A DNA stretch of 64,000 bases, taken from assembly GCA_028279985.1 (NCBI GenBank), contig JANQMR010000011.1, positions 62,001-126,000 of the forward strand, written 5' to 3'. Numbering within the stretch: position 1 is the first letter of the stretch; each line of letters begins with the position of its first letter. The stretch comes from Woeseiaceae bacterium (lineage in GTDB: Bacteria; Pseudomonadota; Gammaproteobacteria; Steroidobacterales; Woeseiaceae). The translations under genes were made by a program, and so were the position numbers. Of the stretch, positions 9,301-17,793 are shown piece after piece. The notes beneath the pieces are model-generated. The model had not been told where the DNA came from and did not search any database. It saw only the letters and a list, made by a program, of their open reading frames with translations.

Positions 9301-10386
9301 CAGATGGCGTTCGACCCGGGTCACGAACCGTTCCAGACGGTCGGGGATCGCGCGGAAGGTAGCGAGGCCGTCGGCGTCGGGGTACTGGGCGACCGTCGCA
9401 AACGGATCGATGCCGCCGTCGAGCTCGGCCAAGACCAGGTTCATCGTCAGCAGCGGGCCGCTGAATCCCTGTGGGTCGTCAATCCAGTCGTCGTGGCGCG
9501 TGAACAGGGACAAGGGTGTAAACAGCGGAATCCGATTTTCTTCGAGCCACGTTATCGCCTGGTCGCGCTGACCGGGCGTCAGGGCGCCGTGCGGCATGTA
9601 GATGACGGCGTCGGGCGAGATTTCTTGGAGGAATGCCAACCGCCGGTTTGCGCTTGCGATCGGATAGACGTTGAAGCCGCGCGTTTCAAAGGCCTCGATA
9701 ATCGCGTCGAGGTGATCGCGGTTGGCATTGAAGGGGCCCGGCACGCTCGTGAGCAGCGCGAGTGAGCGCCCTTCCGGCCGCCACGTGCCGGCGCGTTGGT
9801 ACTCGGCCTCGAACGCTGCGACGGATTCGAACACGGCGTCACCCGATGCGGAAAACAGGACGTCGCTCGGTATCGGTTCTGGCTGGCCCGGCGCTGGCGC
9901 GGCAACGCGTTTCCCGTCGATATGACGACGGGCGTAAGCGAGTAGGTTTCGGTAGTTCACCGAGCCGCCGTACGCGAGGTAGTCGCGAATGCGGGTCAAG
10001 GTTTCCCCGCTCAGGTTCGTCATATCCGCATTCGGGTCGGTGGGCGCTTCCACGTACACCGCGGTACCGCGACGGCTTATCTTCCGGAACGCCTCCTGCT
10101 GCTCGGGGTCGAGCGACAAACCCCGCCCGAACACCAACACCAGGTCTGCGCGGCGAGCTTGCTCAAGCTCCCCCAGCGCTACCACGTCGACCTCGACCCA
10201 CTGCGTCGCCGTTTCCTTCTTGATTCGCGCGGACGTGAAGTCAGGGTAGTTGACGAGCACGACCCGCGTCGGCAGCACGTATTGCTGCAAGGCGATAAGA
10301 AGCACGCCGACGGCGAGCAGGACCAGCCCACCCACCGTCAACATGCGCGGCGTCAAAAAACGGGCAACGACGGTTTCCCTTGTCAT
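6235..10386 (-). CDS. cobN: Membrane-anchored CobN/magnesium-chelatase-H-like protein
   Basis: 1383 residues from ATG 10384-10386, directly after GTAGAGGA; an ATG at 10407 would add seven residues but has no ribosome site. An N-terminal helix (about 16-33) and a C-terminal helix followed by RRAHS anchor a body with the CobN/BchH domain; the conserved core HFGTHGSLEFTPGK is at about 551-564. Classical CobN works with CobS and CobT to insert cobalt in cobalamin synthesis. Those partners are absent here, and the anchors and neighbours (DUF2946, MotA/TolQ-like, DUF2149) point to the divergent CobN-like group linked to TonB-dependent metal or tetrapyrrole uptake. Metal and substrate are unknown. 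Confidence 0.85.
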   Translation of the reverse strand: MTRETVVARFLTPRMLTVGGLVLLAVGVLLIALQQYVLPTRVVLVNYPDFTSARIKKETATQWVEVDVVALGELEQARRADLVLVFGRGLSLDPEQQEAFRKISRRGTAVYVEAPTDPNADMTNLSGETLTRIRDYLAYGGSVNYRNLLAYARRHIDGKRVAAPAPGQPEPIPSDVLFSASGDAVFESVAAFEAEYQRAGTWRPEGRSLALLTSVPGPFNANRDHLDAIIEAFETRGFNVYPIASANRRLAFLQEISPDAVIYMPHGALTPGQRDQAITWLEENRIPLFTPLSLFTRHDDWIDDPQGFSGPLLTMNLVLAELDGGIDPFATVAQYPDADGLATFRAIPDRLERFVTRVERHLALNDLANVDKRIAIFFFKGPGEGAMNAGGLEVAPSLHRFLLRLRDAGYDLGELPEDAAVFEDRVMATAPVLAPYAAGDMARWLGSGAPAWIDTPTYEAWCREQLGERNCARIDEKYGAAPGSYLVAPDGSKLAVARIEFGKVVLLPQPLPAVGEDSFRLVHGAGVAPPHPYAGAYLWANKGFGADAIIHFGTHGSLEFTPGKQVALSSYDWSDVLIGDAPHFYVYTMNNVGEAIIAKRRSYATILSHLTQPIGEAGLTGDLAALRSELDGWRRAEGATKVERAKDIRAVAERLDLLTALELPAEEAWTGDHFLTLANFVERQETTRITLGLYSLGKGYSQVDARETAIQMTVAPLAEALLQLDRMLGVDVAAAEADESLFRTRYRDPARRAVENVLDGGVAEAEISGLIELPKHMRTDELDQEFTHSPAEMNTSERHAGEQRRCEAEDCRILDVVERIEGLLIAAPDRLQAIVASGNRELAAALDALGGAYIAPSPGGDPVVAPAALPTGRNLVSIDAERTPSAAAWRVGEKLANDLIEHYRDRHGSYPDKVAMTLWPNEFIQNEGSMVAQILHLIGAEPVRDRFGRVADVRLTPASSLQRPRIDVVVQTAGQLRDLAASRLVLINKAAAMAAAEGNNPVAQSAERVERALLADGLSPLEARALSTERVFGGVNGNYGTGIMGFVEDGDRWNDAQEIGRQYLVNMNARYGSSDDWGANTPGLFAAVLQDTDAIVQPRESNVNGPVSLDHVYEFMGGLSRAAETVTGRAPDAYFNDYRTPGAAEVRTLEDSVAEELHATLLNPTYIKALQAGGASSAAVFAESFRNGFGWETMRPETIGDETWNALYDVYVEDRHNLDLRGFFATAHPQSLQEMTAVMLETIRKGFWSASDEQRAALASMHADLIEVHGAGCSEFVCGNPALRQFISESLSAAAAQRYASDLDAAVSNPDAMASLVLTERSDASGNAAEPTEPRQQPSPSAIERDTAPADRVNALWMLAGILIALAVGGMLLVPRALRRAHS

Positions 10387-10483
10387 TCCTCTACCCTGTC
10401 CATGCAATGCACAATGAACGATCCACGACGCGGAACGCCGTGACCGGATGGCGACTCGCGTCGCGGTTCAGGCAATGCAGGAA

Positions 10484-10780
10484 CTAGGGTGAGGCGCGGG
10501 ACTGGTAGGGAGAGAGGGTTTCGACACATGCCGCCGCCGCGTCTTGCCCGGCTGCCACCGTCGAAACGCACGGCGATGGAGCCGGCGACCCAGTTGCGGC
10601 CAAGGCGTCGTCGCTGCGCTCGAATAGCAGACAAACCGAGCAGCTTTCGCCGATTTCGTCGATCGAATGCTCGAACTGATGGACGGCGAGAGAAACCTGC
10701 GACCACGCCAATGCCAGCACGAGGATTTGCGCCGGTGTAATGCGCTTACGTCTGTTCAGACGCTGTCGGTCGCTTGACAT
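10484..10780 (-). CDS. DUF2946-like small secreted metal-binding-type protein
   Basis: 98 residues. A hydrophobic segment (PAQILVLALAWSQVSLAV, about 16-33) reads as a signal peptide or anchor. Then comes HQFEHSIDEIGESCSVCLLFE, with the H---H and C--C arrangement of DUF2946-type proteins, which are often found with TonB receptors and copper or other metal genes. First gene of the cobN-like operon, 97 bases upstream of it and behind a good promoter. A TonB receptor, usual at this place in related operons, is missing. Confidence 0.7.
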   Translation of the reverse strand: MSSDRQRLNRRKRITPAQILVLALAWSQVSLAVHQFEHSIDEIGESCSVCLLFERSDDALAATGSPAPSPCVSTVAAGQDAAAACVETLSPYQSRASP

Positions 10781-10852
10781 AAACGTGATGTGAACGGGCT
10801 GTTTCAGCTACGCAGTTCTTCTGCATCGGCGATGCGGACTGATTCCACGCGC

Positions 10853-10881
10853 TGTATAACATCTTTATTTGACGCTGTCAC
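10853..10881 (-). promoter_or_regulatory. Sigma-70 promoter of the DUF2946-cobN operon
   Basis: On the minus strand: -35 GTGACA (10881-10876), 17 bases, -10 TATACA (10858-10853). The leader of about 65 bases contains a small hairpin, GCATC-GCC-GATGC. I saw no cobalamin riboswitch box in the leader. Confidence 0.5.
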
Positions 10882-11054
10882 TTGCTCACGTCTCTAGCGG
10901 TTTTCTAGTGCCGGCGATTCAACGGGATGTGGTCCGTATGTTTGCTGACCGGCAGTTGGGCGAGCAGGCCAGTTCCCGCGCCCGCCTGCGGGGACACACG
11001 CGGCGGCAGTGCCGCTACAATGGCGTAGACGCTGTGTCACTTAACTTTCCCACT

Positions 11055-12410
11055 ATGACCGCACTGAACTTCCGGTTGAAGTTATCTGCTCTTGTGCTCT
11101 GCGCTTTTGGCTTCGTTCCATCCGCGACGGCGGGAGATATTACCGAATGGATATCTGAAAACGCTGTCCCGTTAAATACCATCGACATAAGCGACGACAC
11201 CTCCGATCTAACACAACTACAGAACATCATCGGTGACGCACGTTTAATCGCATTTGGAGAAGGAACCCACGACGCGCACGAATTTTGGGCATTTCGCAAT
11301 CGTCTCTTTGCCTATTTGGTTGAGGAGATGGGCGTCACGGCGATCGCCGCCGAGACTGGACTGGCGCAAGCCCATGTTACGGATGCCTATGTGCTCGGCG
11401 ACTCCGCCGACCGGATCGCGGCCGCGCGCGGCGTGTTTTCCTGGAGCGGCAGCGTCTTTGAAGAGAACCTTGCACTCGTCGACTGGATGCGCGCCTACAA
11501 CGCCCGTCCGGCGACGAAGCGCAAGCTGCGATTCTACGGTTTGGAAATGACCGGCTGCATGGACGCTGACGGGCGGCCCTTGGTTGAGGGCGCGCTCGGA
11601 TACGTAGAGACCGTCGATCCTGCCCGCGCGGAGGCCGTGCAGAAAGCACTTGCGCCGCTGCTGTATGGATTCAATCGGCAAAATGCGCGCCGTTTGACCG
11701 TCGAGGAATGGAACTCGCTCGTCGTCGCCAGCCAGGGTCTCGTCAGCCTGTTCGAACGCCGGCAAGTGGTTTGGGCTTCGGTTACGGGCTTCGCCGAATT
11801 TCAGCGCGCCTACCGTAAGGCGATTGCCGTACGGCAATTGACCGCACACTTTCGGATGCGGGGCGAAGGCCGCGACATCGCCGCTGCGAAGAATCTTCGC
11901 TGGGCGCTGGAACAGGAAGGGCCGGACGGGCGCCTCTTGGTATTCGCGCACAACAGTCATGTTGCGAAATGGCGGCTCCCGCCGAAGGACGACGACGATC
12001 TTCACAGTACGATGGGCGAATTCATCGCCAATGATCTAGGCAATGATCTCGTTGTGATCGGTTCACTCTATGACGGCGGCGAGGCCCGGGACCTCCTCGG
12101 CCTGTTCCATCCAGTGAACGCAGTCTACGAGGTGCCGCCCGCCAAGCCAGGTAGTCTCAACGGCGTCGCTACCTCAGCCGGCCTGCCATTATTCCTGCTC
12201 GATCTCAGACGGGCCGGGCGGTCCCCCGTCGCGCGAGACTGGTTTTCCGAATTGCGGGAGATTCGCAATCTCAACGTCCGCGCCGGCTATCACAGGCTCG
12301 ATACGCTTGCCGCCTTCGACGCGCTTTTCTTCGTAAAGACCTTGACGCCGCTACGTCTCGCGTGGGCGCCGGAGCCGGCGACAAACGCCAAGGCTTGTTT
12401 TGTCGATTGA
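11055..12410 (+). CDS. Erythromycin esterase family protein, exported
   Basis: 451 residues from ATG 11055, chosen because it yields a signal peptide (MTALNFRLKLSALVLCAFGFVPSATAG); the frame upstream to 10869 has no protein-like character. Family motifs are visible: IAFGEGTHDAHEFWAFRNRLF with the essential Glu/His pair, AAETGLAQAHVTDAYVLG, and the late FAHNSHVAKWR. The family includes macrolide esterases EreA/B and many uncharacterised hydrolases; the latter is likelier for a chromosomal exported copy. It converges with the serine hydrolase downstream, 28 bases apart. Confidence 0.8.
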   Translation: MTALNFRLKLSALVLCAFGFVPSATAGDITEWISENAVPLNTIDISDDTSDLTQLQNIIGDARLIAFGEGTHDAHEFWAFRNRLFAYLVEEMGVTAIAAETGLAQAHVTDAYVLGDSADRIAAARGVFSWSGSVFEENLALVDWMRAYNARPATKRKLRFYGLEMTGCMDADGRPLVEGALGYVETVDPARAEAVQKALAPLLYGFNRQNARRLTVEEWNSLVVASQGLVSLFERRQVVWASVTGFAEFQRAYRKAIAVRQLTAHFRMRGEGRDIAAAKNLRWALEQEGPDGRLLVFAHNSHVAKWRLPPKDDDDLHSTMGEFIANDLGNDLVVIGSLYDGGEARDLLGLFHPVNAVYEVPPAKPGSLNGVATSAGLPLFLLDLRRAGRSPVARDWFSELREIRNLNVRAGYHRLDTLAAFDALFFVKTLTPLRLAWAPEPATNAKACFVD

Positions 12411-12438
12411 CGAAAGCAGAGCGCATGCACCTCGATCG

Positions 12439-14142
12439 TCAATTGTGGTCGATACGCTTGAACCGAACGTCCGTAATCCAGCCAAACTGATAGGTCAGCG
12501 CCATTTCCGTCGGATGCCCCTCCTCGTCGTCTTGAAACCGAATGGCGAGGCGGCTATCTGGAGCAACAAATTCATGCTTCAACATGGGCTCGAAGGTAAT
12601 AAGCGAAATTGAGTAGGCATCGGCGTCCAGAATGCGCGCCGTCAGCTTCCCACCCTCAACCGCAAAGCGATAGACCACCTCGAGTTCGTCGCTATAGTAA
12701 TCACCGGCATACTGCAATAGCGCACCAGGAGACGGCACTACCCGATCGATCCTCGCAAAACGTCCGGTTCCGTATTTGCGACGGCCGCTCTGGATTAGCG
12801 CCTCGGCGCGTCCGTTGCCATCCATTTCGAAAACGATCTCGAGATATTGTTCGTTGCGAAAACGGTTTGCCGCGATGGGCTCAAAAAGGCTCGGCGCCAC
12901 ATCGCCGGTCACAAGAAGTCCGTTTTCCATCGCTTCGACGAACATCGGCAAACGCAAGACCGGCTCCCGATACGCGCCGGAGAACTTCGCAAGGGCTTTT
13001 GGCGACAATGCGAAATGTGCGGCCCCCGGCGCGCTCGCCTCGTCGCTGCCCAAATCCAAAACGATGTCGGCGAGGCGCATCACCATGGGCTGCGCATAAC
13101 GCCCATGATTGCAGAATCCCAAGATCGCCATGCGCCGCTCCGGAAAGATCATCGTGTGCGCCTTGTAGCCGAGGCCGGAACCGCCGTGCCCGATCGTAGC
13201 AAGACCTTTGTAGGTTTCGAATCGGAAACCGAATCCATACGGAACGAGCGAACCGTCCCGTTTGCTCGACTGCGATCGCAGCGTCGCCAGCAGCGCGGCG
13301 CCGCCGGCGAGTTTGCTTGCATCCGAATAGAGATTCGAGAGCCATTTTGCATAGTCCTCGAGCGTCGTCATCAAGCCCTGATGACCCCACCCGCCGTCAC
13401 CTAGGGAAAACGATTCGTCGTTACGCCAAGCATCATCGACAGGAGAATACGGCAGCGCGCGATCGACGTTGCCACGCGTGGCCGTGCCGAAGTAGCTATC
13501 CGTCATTTTCAATGGCTGGAAAACTACGCGATCCACATAGTCCGGAAACGACTGCCCGGTGACACGTTCGATGATTTCGGCGAGTAGAAGATACCCCGAA
13601 TTCCCGTAACGATAATCCTCGCCAGGTGTAAAATTGAGCATTCGCTGACGCAACAGCAATTGAACTCGGGCGTCTTGGGAAACGTAGTCTTGGGGTCTGC
13701 CCGTCAACATCGTCAGCCGCCCGATATCCCGCAGTCCGTTCGTGTGGCCGATCAAATCGCGGATCGTCATAGCGGCGCCGTACTCCGGCATTTCCGGGAT
13801 ATGCCTGCGCACCTCGTCGTCGAGCGATAATCGCCCTTCGACGGCTGCAATCGCCGTCGCGGCGGCAGTGAATTGCTTGGTCACGGAGGCAACGCCGAAG
13901 ATCGCGCCGGGCGTGATTGCACGACCAGTTTCCAGGTTCGCGAGCCCGAACGCGTCCAGAAAAACCCAGCGATTCGAGTCGATAGCGTAAGCGCCGACGG
14001 CGCAGCCGGGAGCATCCGCTTCGGCAAGGCGCTCAATGTACGCCTTGGCGCTTGCGGTCGCTGTGGAATAATCCGCAGCCGCCACCAGCGCCGGCGAAAT
14101 CAGGGCTGCGCCGCAGATAGCCCTCACTAGCCGCAATGGCAT
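12439..14142 (-). CDS. Serine hydrolase, class C beta-lactamase/DD-peptidase fold
   Basis: About 567 residues from ATG 14140-14142 (MPLRLVRAICGAALISPALVAAAD, signal peptide). Catalytic motifs of the AmpC/Pab87 superfamily are present: SVTK (S-x-x-K), YGN (Y-x-N), and GHGGSG in place of KTG. A C-terminal lipocalin-like extension of about 170 residues follows, as in exported peptidases and esterases of this superfamily. Substrate is unknown; a D-amino-acid peptidase or esterase is more likely than an antibiotic beta-lactamase. Confidence 0.85.
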   Translation of the reverse strand: MPLRLVRAICGAALISPALVAAADYSTATASAKAYIERLAEADAPGCAVGAYAIDSNRWVFLDAFGLANLETGRAITPGAIFGVASVTKQFTAAATAIAAVEGRLSLDDEVRRHIPEMPEYGAAMTIRDLIGHTNGLRDIGRLTMLTGRPQDYVSQDARVQLLLRQRMLNFTPGEDYRYGNSGYLLLAEIIERVTGQSFPDYVDRVVFQPLKMTDSYFGTATRGNVDRALPYSPVDDAWRNDESFSLGDGGWGHQGLMTTLEDYAKWLSNLYSDASKLAGGAALLATLRSQSSKRDGSLVPYGFGFRFETYKGLATIGHGGSGLGYKAHTMIFPERRMAILGFCNHGRYAQPMVMRLADIVLDLGSDEASAPGAAHFALSPKALAKFSGAYREPVLRLPMFVEAMENGLLVTGDVAPSLFEPIAANRFRNEQYLEIVFEMDGNGRAEALIQSGRRKYGTGRFARIDRVVPSPGALLQYAGDYYSDELEVVYRFAVEGGKLTARILDADAYSISLITFEPMLKHEFVAPDSRLAIRFQDDEEGHPTEMALTYQFGWITDVRFKRIDHN

Positions 14143-14163
14143 TGATCTAAAGCGTAGCGACGC

Positions 14164-14254
14164 GTGGGAGCGGCATCTTGCCGCGACTTTGACCAACCCA
14201 TCCCTGCTGAAAAAGCCCCATAGAATCTCCCACGAAAGCTCAAGATGCTCCCAC
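14164..14254. repeat. REP-type palindromic element pair
   Basis: GTGGGAGCGGCATCTTGCCGCGAC (as 14164-14187) and an inverted relative GTGGGAGC-ATCTTG-AGC on the other strand (14238-14254). The core matches the REP family seen at 26056-26112. Lies at the 5' side of the hydrolase gene. Confidence 0.6.
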
Positions 14255-14343
14255 GGATGCTACGGAAGTCGTTTAAGTAAGTGCCATTGTCACTAGCCAC
14301 GATACCCAACGAAACAGTCCCAATGAATGTCGGCCCGCCGACT

Positions 14344-16425
14344 TCAAAGGCTCACGCGCACGCGGCCGAAGAAAGTGCGCGGCGGATTGATATCGATGAA
14401 GTTGGAGCCGATGCCTGAGAAAATGTCTTCGTCGGTCAAGTTATCGACGATTAGGCCAAGCTCGACCTTATCGTTGATCCAGTAGCTCAGGCCCAGATCG
14501 ACACGCACGAAGCTCGGTGCCACCAGCGTATTCGCCGCATCGATGAATCGTTCGTCGGCATATTGAATGGCAGCCGTCAACCCCAGACCGGCAAGCGGGC
14601 CGGACGGCACCTCGTAACGGCCGGTAAACGAGAACGTGGTTTCCGGCGCATATCGAAGCCGATTGCCGTCGAGACCGGGGGCGTTGCTGCGGACTTCCGT
14701 ATCCATGTAGGCATACGCGGCGTAGATATCCAAATTCGGATAAATCTCGCCGCCGATCGAAGCTTCGAGTCCCTGGGACGTGACCTTGCCGAGCGGTACC
14801 TGGAAACCGGGATTATCGAGATCCGGTGTCAGCACGTCGGGTTTCTCGATATGAAAATACGAAAGCGTGCCGTTCAGGCCGGCGGCATAGAATTTTGCGC
14901 CGCCTTCATATTGCGTACTGGTTTCGGGATCGAACACGGTGTTGTTCGCAGTGGTACCCGAGCGCGGCAGAAACGACTCGGAGCGATTCCCGAACAAGGA
15001 GATGGTATCCGTTACGTCGGCGACAAAACCGAATGTCGTCGGCATCTCGGACTGACCGATACTGTCTCCGGTGTTTTCGGACGTGATGTCCGCATAGCGG
15101 ACACCCGCAATCAGATGCAGCCGGTCGCCGACGCTCATGCGATCTTGAATAAAAATCCCGACTGTCTCGTTATCGAGCTCCGACGGCCGATTTCGGATTT
15201 GATTCGCGGGATCGAGCACCGCCGTATAGCTTGGATTGAAAAGATCCAACGGAGCAACGATGAAGCGCGTCTGCAGATTATCGAGCTGTGTTCTGAAGTA
15301 TTCCACACCGACCGACAACTGGTGACGAATCGGTCCCGTCGTAAACTCGCCCGTAAGGTCGACGTAGGCCGCATGATCGTCCCCGTCGCTGACATTGCCG
15401 ACGTTAATCCGGTTGACGGTGCGGAAGTCGTCCTGCAAGCTGCCGATGATGGTCTGATCGTCTCGCTCGGTTTGGGTGTGGGATAACACGACGCGGCTCT
15501 TCAGAACATCACTGAACCGATGCTCGAGCGTCGCTTCGATATTCGTCGTTTGCCGTTCCCGGCCGACGCCTTCTTCATCGGGGCTCTGCATGTAGAACGA
15601 TCGCGGGTAGTCGCCGTTAGGGTTTTCCGTCAATAGGCCGGCCGCCGGCGTTCCGAGATAGGCGCCGGCCGGCTGGTCGAGATCCGAGTAGACGCCCAGC
15701 AGGTTTAGCGTGGTCTTGGGCCCGACGTCCCATTCAAGGGTCGGTGAAATGATGAGTTTCTTCTCTTCCCAGAAATCGAGGAACGTATCGCGATCCTGAT
15801 AGGCGACGTTGAGTCTTGCTCTGACAGCTTCGCCCAAAGGACCGCCGGCATCGAGCATATAACGTTGATGATCGAATCTGCCGACTTCGAGTCCGATGTC
15901 CAGATGGGCTTCGTCCAAGGGCGTCTTCGTGACGATGTTGACGACAGCGCCAGGCTGCATGGAGCCGTATAAGACGGATGCCGGACCCATTAATACTTCG
16001 ACACGCTCCATGACCGCTGTATCCAGCGGAAAGTTGGACGTATTGAGACGGGCGCTGTTGATCACTTGAGTAATAGAGAATCCACGCACGGAATAAGCGT
16101 CGGCCAAAAAGCCGACTTCGGAGTACCGCGTCGACGCCAGCGGCACGAAGCGAACGATGTCTGAGATATCGACGGCCGCGACAGCCGCCAGGAACTCGGG
16201 GTCGAATACCTGAACGCTCCTCGGAGCGTCGCGCTGCGTCGTCTCCTGACCGCGGCCGACGACGGTTATCGTGTCGATGGCAGCGAACTCGTCATCCTGC
16301 TGCGCAACGGCCGGTGCCGCGCCGCCAGTCACAGCGGCAATGGCCGCGAAGGAAAGCGAAGCCGCGATAGCGCCTGAGAAACGGGCGCGAGGGAGTTGAT
16401 CGGATTGCTTGTTTTCGGTGCGCAT
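14344..16425 (-). CDS. TonB-dependent siderophore receptor
   Basis: 693 residues: signal peptide, a TonB-box-like DTITVVG (about 51-57), plug domain (RDAPRSVQVFDPEFLAA ... GPASVLYGSMQPGAVVNIVTK), and a beta barrel ending in the aromatic-rich strand PRTFFGRVRVSL. The SVxGF-I and PGAVVNIVTK plug motifs match the FhuA/FpvA/FoxA siderophore group. A near-perfect Fur box sits 18 bases before the start and a PchR-like regulator is encoded just upstream, so expression should need iron shortage and the cognate siderophore. It has no N-terminal STN signalling domain. Confidence 0.9.
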   Translation of the reverse strand: MRTENKQSDQLPRARFSGAIAASLSFAAIAAVTGGAAPAVAQQDDEFAAIDTITVVGRGQETTQRDAPRSVQVFDPEFLAAVAAVDISDIVRFVPLASTRYSEVGFLADAYSVRGFSITQVINSARLNTSNFPLDTAVMERVEVLMGPASVLYGSMQPGAVVNIVTKTPLDEAHLDIGLEVGRFDHQRYMLDAGGPLGEAVRARLNVAYQDRDTFLDFWEEKKLIISPTLEWDVGPKTTLNLLGVYSDLDQPAGAYLGTPAAGLLTENPNGDYPRSFYMQSPDEEGVGRERQTTNIEATLEHRFSDVLKSRVVLSHTQTERDDQTIIGSLQDDFRTVNRINVGNVSDGDDHAAYVDLTGEFTTGPIRHQLSVGVEYFRTQLDNLQTRFIVAPLDLFNPSYTAVLDPANQIRNRPSELDNETVGIFIQDRMSVGDRLHLIAGVRYADITSENTGDSIGQSEMPTTFGFVADVTDTISLFGNRSESFLPRSGTTANNTVFDPETSTQYEGGAKFYAAGLNGTLSYFHIEKPDVLTPDLDNPGFQVPLGKVTSQGLEASIGGEIYPNLDIYAAYAYMDTEVRSNAPGLDGNRLRYAPETTFSFTGRYEVPSGPLAGLGLTAAIQYADERFIDAANTLVAPSFVRVDLGLSYWINDKVELGLIVDNLTDEDIFSGIGSNFIDINPPRTFFGRVRVSL

Positions 16426-16443
16426 CGAGGATCCTCAAAAGCC

Positions 16444-16462
16444 GCAAATGATAATCATTCGC
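16444..16462 (-). promoter_or_regulatory. Fur box upstream of the siderophore receptor
   Basis: GCAAATGATAATCATTCGC matches the 19-base Fur consensus at 15 positions, with the central ATGATAATCAT intact, and lies 18 bases upstream of the receptor start. Confidence 0.8.
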
Positions 16463-16532
16463 AAATTGAGTGCTTAGCATTTGAGGTCCAAGAATTAGCG
16501 CGAAGGCCCGCCGTCGTAGAACTAAGACCGGG

Positions 16533-17558
16533 TTATTTGCGGTATTTCGCCATGCGCCGCATTTCCCTAGGCGAGATGCCATAGGCGACCTTGAACGCAC
16601 GGGTGAAACTGGGACTGTGTTCATACCCCGTTTCGAGGGCGATCTCGAGCATGGATTTCGAAGTGTTGCACACCAGGTCCAAAGCCAGTTCCGCACGCAA
16701 CCTGTCACGAATGCTACCGACGCTAGTCCCATAGGCCTCACGAAACCCTTGCTGCAATTTCCGCCGTGACAAACCTACGGAGTTGGCAAGCTCGGCGATG
16801 GTTGGCGGGTCGTCAAGCGATCCTTTCAGATGTTGCATCGCAAGCGTAATCTTCTGTTGATCCGCCTTAGACATCGGAGCGTCGGTCGCAGTCAATGCGC
16901 TCTGAGCATCCAAGTCTTGAAACAGAACGCAAATGAACTCCAGTGCTTTCGCGCGTAAGTAACCGCTTCGAAGTGCCGGAGCGACTCGGCAATCCAGTAT
17001 CTGCGTCGTTATGAAATAGGCGCTCGGCGAAAGGGTGGTATGCAGATAGGGATTTAAAATATCGCCGACCGAAAATTCACGAATGACACTGGGTCCGGCG
17101 GACGCCGGCAGCCCAATCGTTTCGAACAGGTCGCGCTGATCGAGGACAATCGTCATCCACCGCAGGCACTGACCCGACTCATAGACAGTTTCGAAGCAAT
17201 CGCCATGATCGAGCCCGTAAACGGTACAAAACCCGCCGCTCAACTGACCGTCGACTCCATGAGAGCCATGCATCGCGACGCCGCCATCGAGTACCGCCGT
17301 TACGACGAGTTTCCGACCAAAACTATGCTGACGGAAGAGCTTGCGCTCCGCGACCATGTCGACGGTGATCAGCCAGAGACCACGCTGCAATTGCTGGAAG
17401 CTCCAATCGCCCTTGGCGAACTTTCGGTCGTATACGCATTGGAACCCCGTACCGTTGGGGATCGGTTCTCGCCAGCCGTCGGCGACGCGAACAGCGACAT
17501 TCGCCTGCATCGCGGCGTAAAGCTCGCCGAAATCACGAGTTGCTTTTGCTCCGGTCAT
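16533..17558 (-). CDS. AraC-family regulator, PchR-like
   Basis: 341 residues: an N-terminal ligand-sensing domain of the PchR type (about 1-230) and a C-terminal AraC double helix-turn-helix (about 240-338) with TIAELANSVGLSRRKLQQGF and the signature LEIALETGYEHSPSFTRAFK. PchR-type regulators bind a ferri-siderophore and activate the cognate receptor gene. It is encoded upstream of the receptor on the same strand, about 105 bases from it, in keeping with that role. Confidence 0.88.
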   Translation of the reverse strand: MTGAKATRDFGELYAAMQANVAVRVADGWREPIPNGTGFQCVYDRKFAKGDWSFQQLQRGLWLITVDMVAERKLFRQHSFGRKLVVTAVLDGGVAMHGSHGVDGQLSGGFCTVYGLDHGDCFETVYESGQCLRWMTIVLDQRDLFETIGLPASAGPSVIREFSVGDILNPYLHTTLSPSAYFITTQILDCRVAPALRSGYLRAKALEFICVLFQDLDAQSALTATDAPMSKADQQKITLAMQHLKGSLDDPPTIAELANSVGLSRRKLQQGFREAYGTSVGSIRDRLRAELALDLVCNTSKSMLEIALETGYEHSPSFTRAFKVAYGISPREMRRMAKYRK

Positions 17559-17628
17559 GATTGACTCTGCACCTGACGTTGCCGGCCTTTCCGCGCCGGG
17601 GGAAATCCTACCCCGCCAAAGCTGCGAA

Positions 17629-17749
17629 TCAAGAAGATTTACTCGACACGAGGCGATTCAGGCTGACACCGGGCTCTACGGCTTAGATGGCGGGCATACG
17701 ATACACCCCAGGCGGGACCCGGACCATGAACTTGCTGCTGTACGAGCGA
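17629..17749 (-). pseudogene. Decayed second copy of the HicB C-terminal half
   Basis: The minus strand reads SSKFMVRVPPGVYRMPAI-stop-AVEPGVSLNRLVSSKSS-stop, clearly homologous at DNA and protein level to the C-terminal RHH of the HicB-like gene at 3201-3527. It carries an in-frame TAA and a changed end, and similarity vanishes upstream of 17749. It lies directly beside the Phd-PIN pair. It is a remnant of an ancient duplication or of a second TA insertion. Confidence 0.8.
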
Positions 17750-17793
17750 TGCGTGAAGCATGTCGGCCGTCGCCCGCCGGTAGCTCCGGAGGG

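Noticed and set aside
10781..10852. Cobalamin riboswitch before the cobN-like operon
   Set aside because: Leader of about 65 bases is too short and lacks a recognisable B12 box; only a small hairpin is visible.
10869..11054. N-terminal extension of the erythromycin-esterase-like protein
   Set aside because: Downstream ATG gives a clear signal peptide; the extension is basic, unstructured and has no ribosome site.
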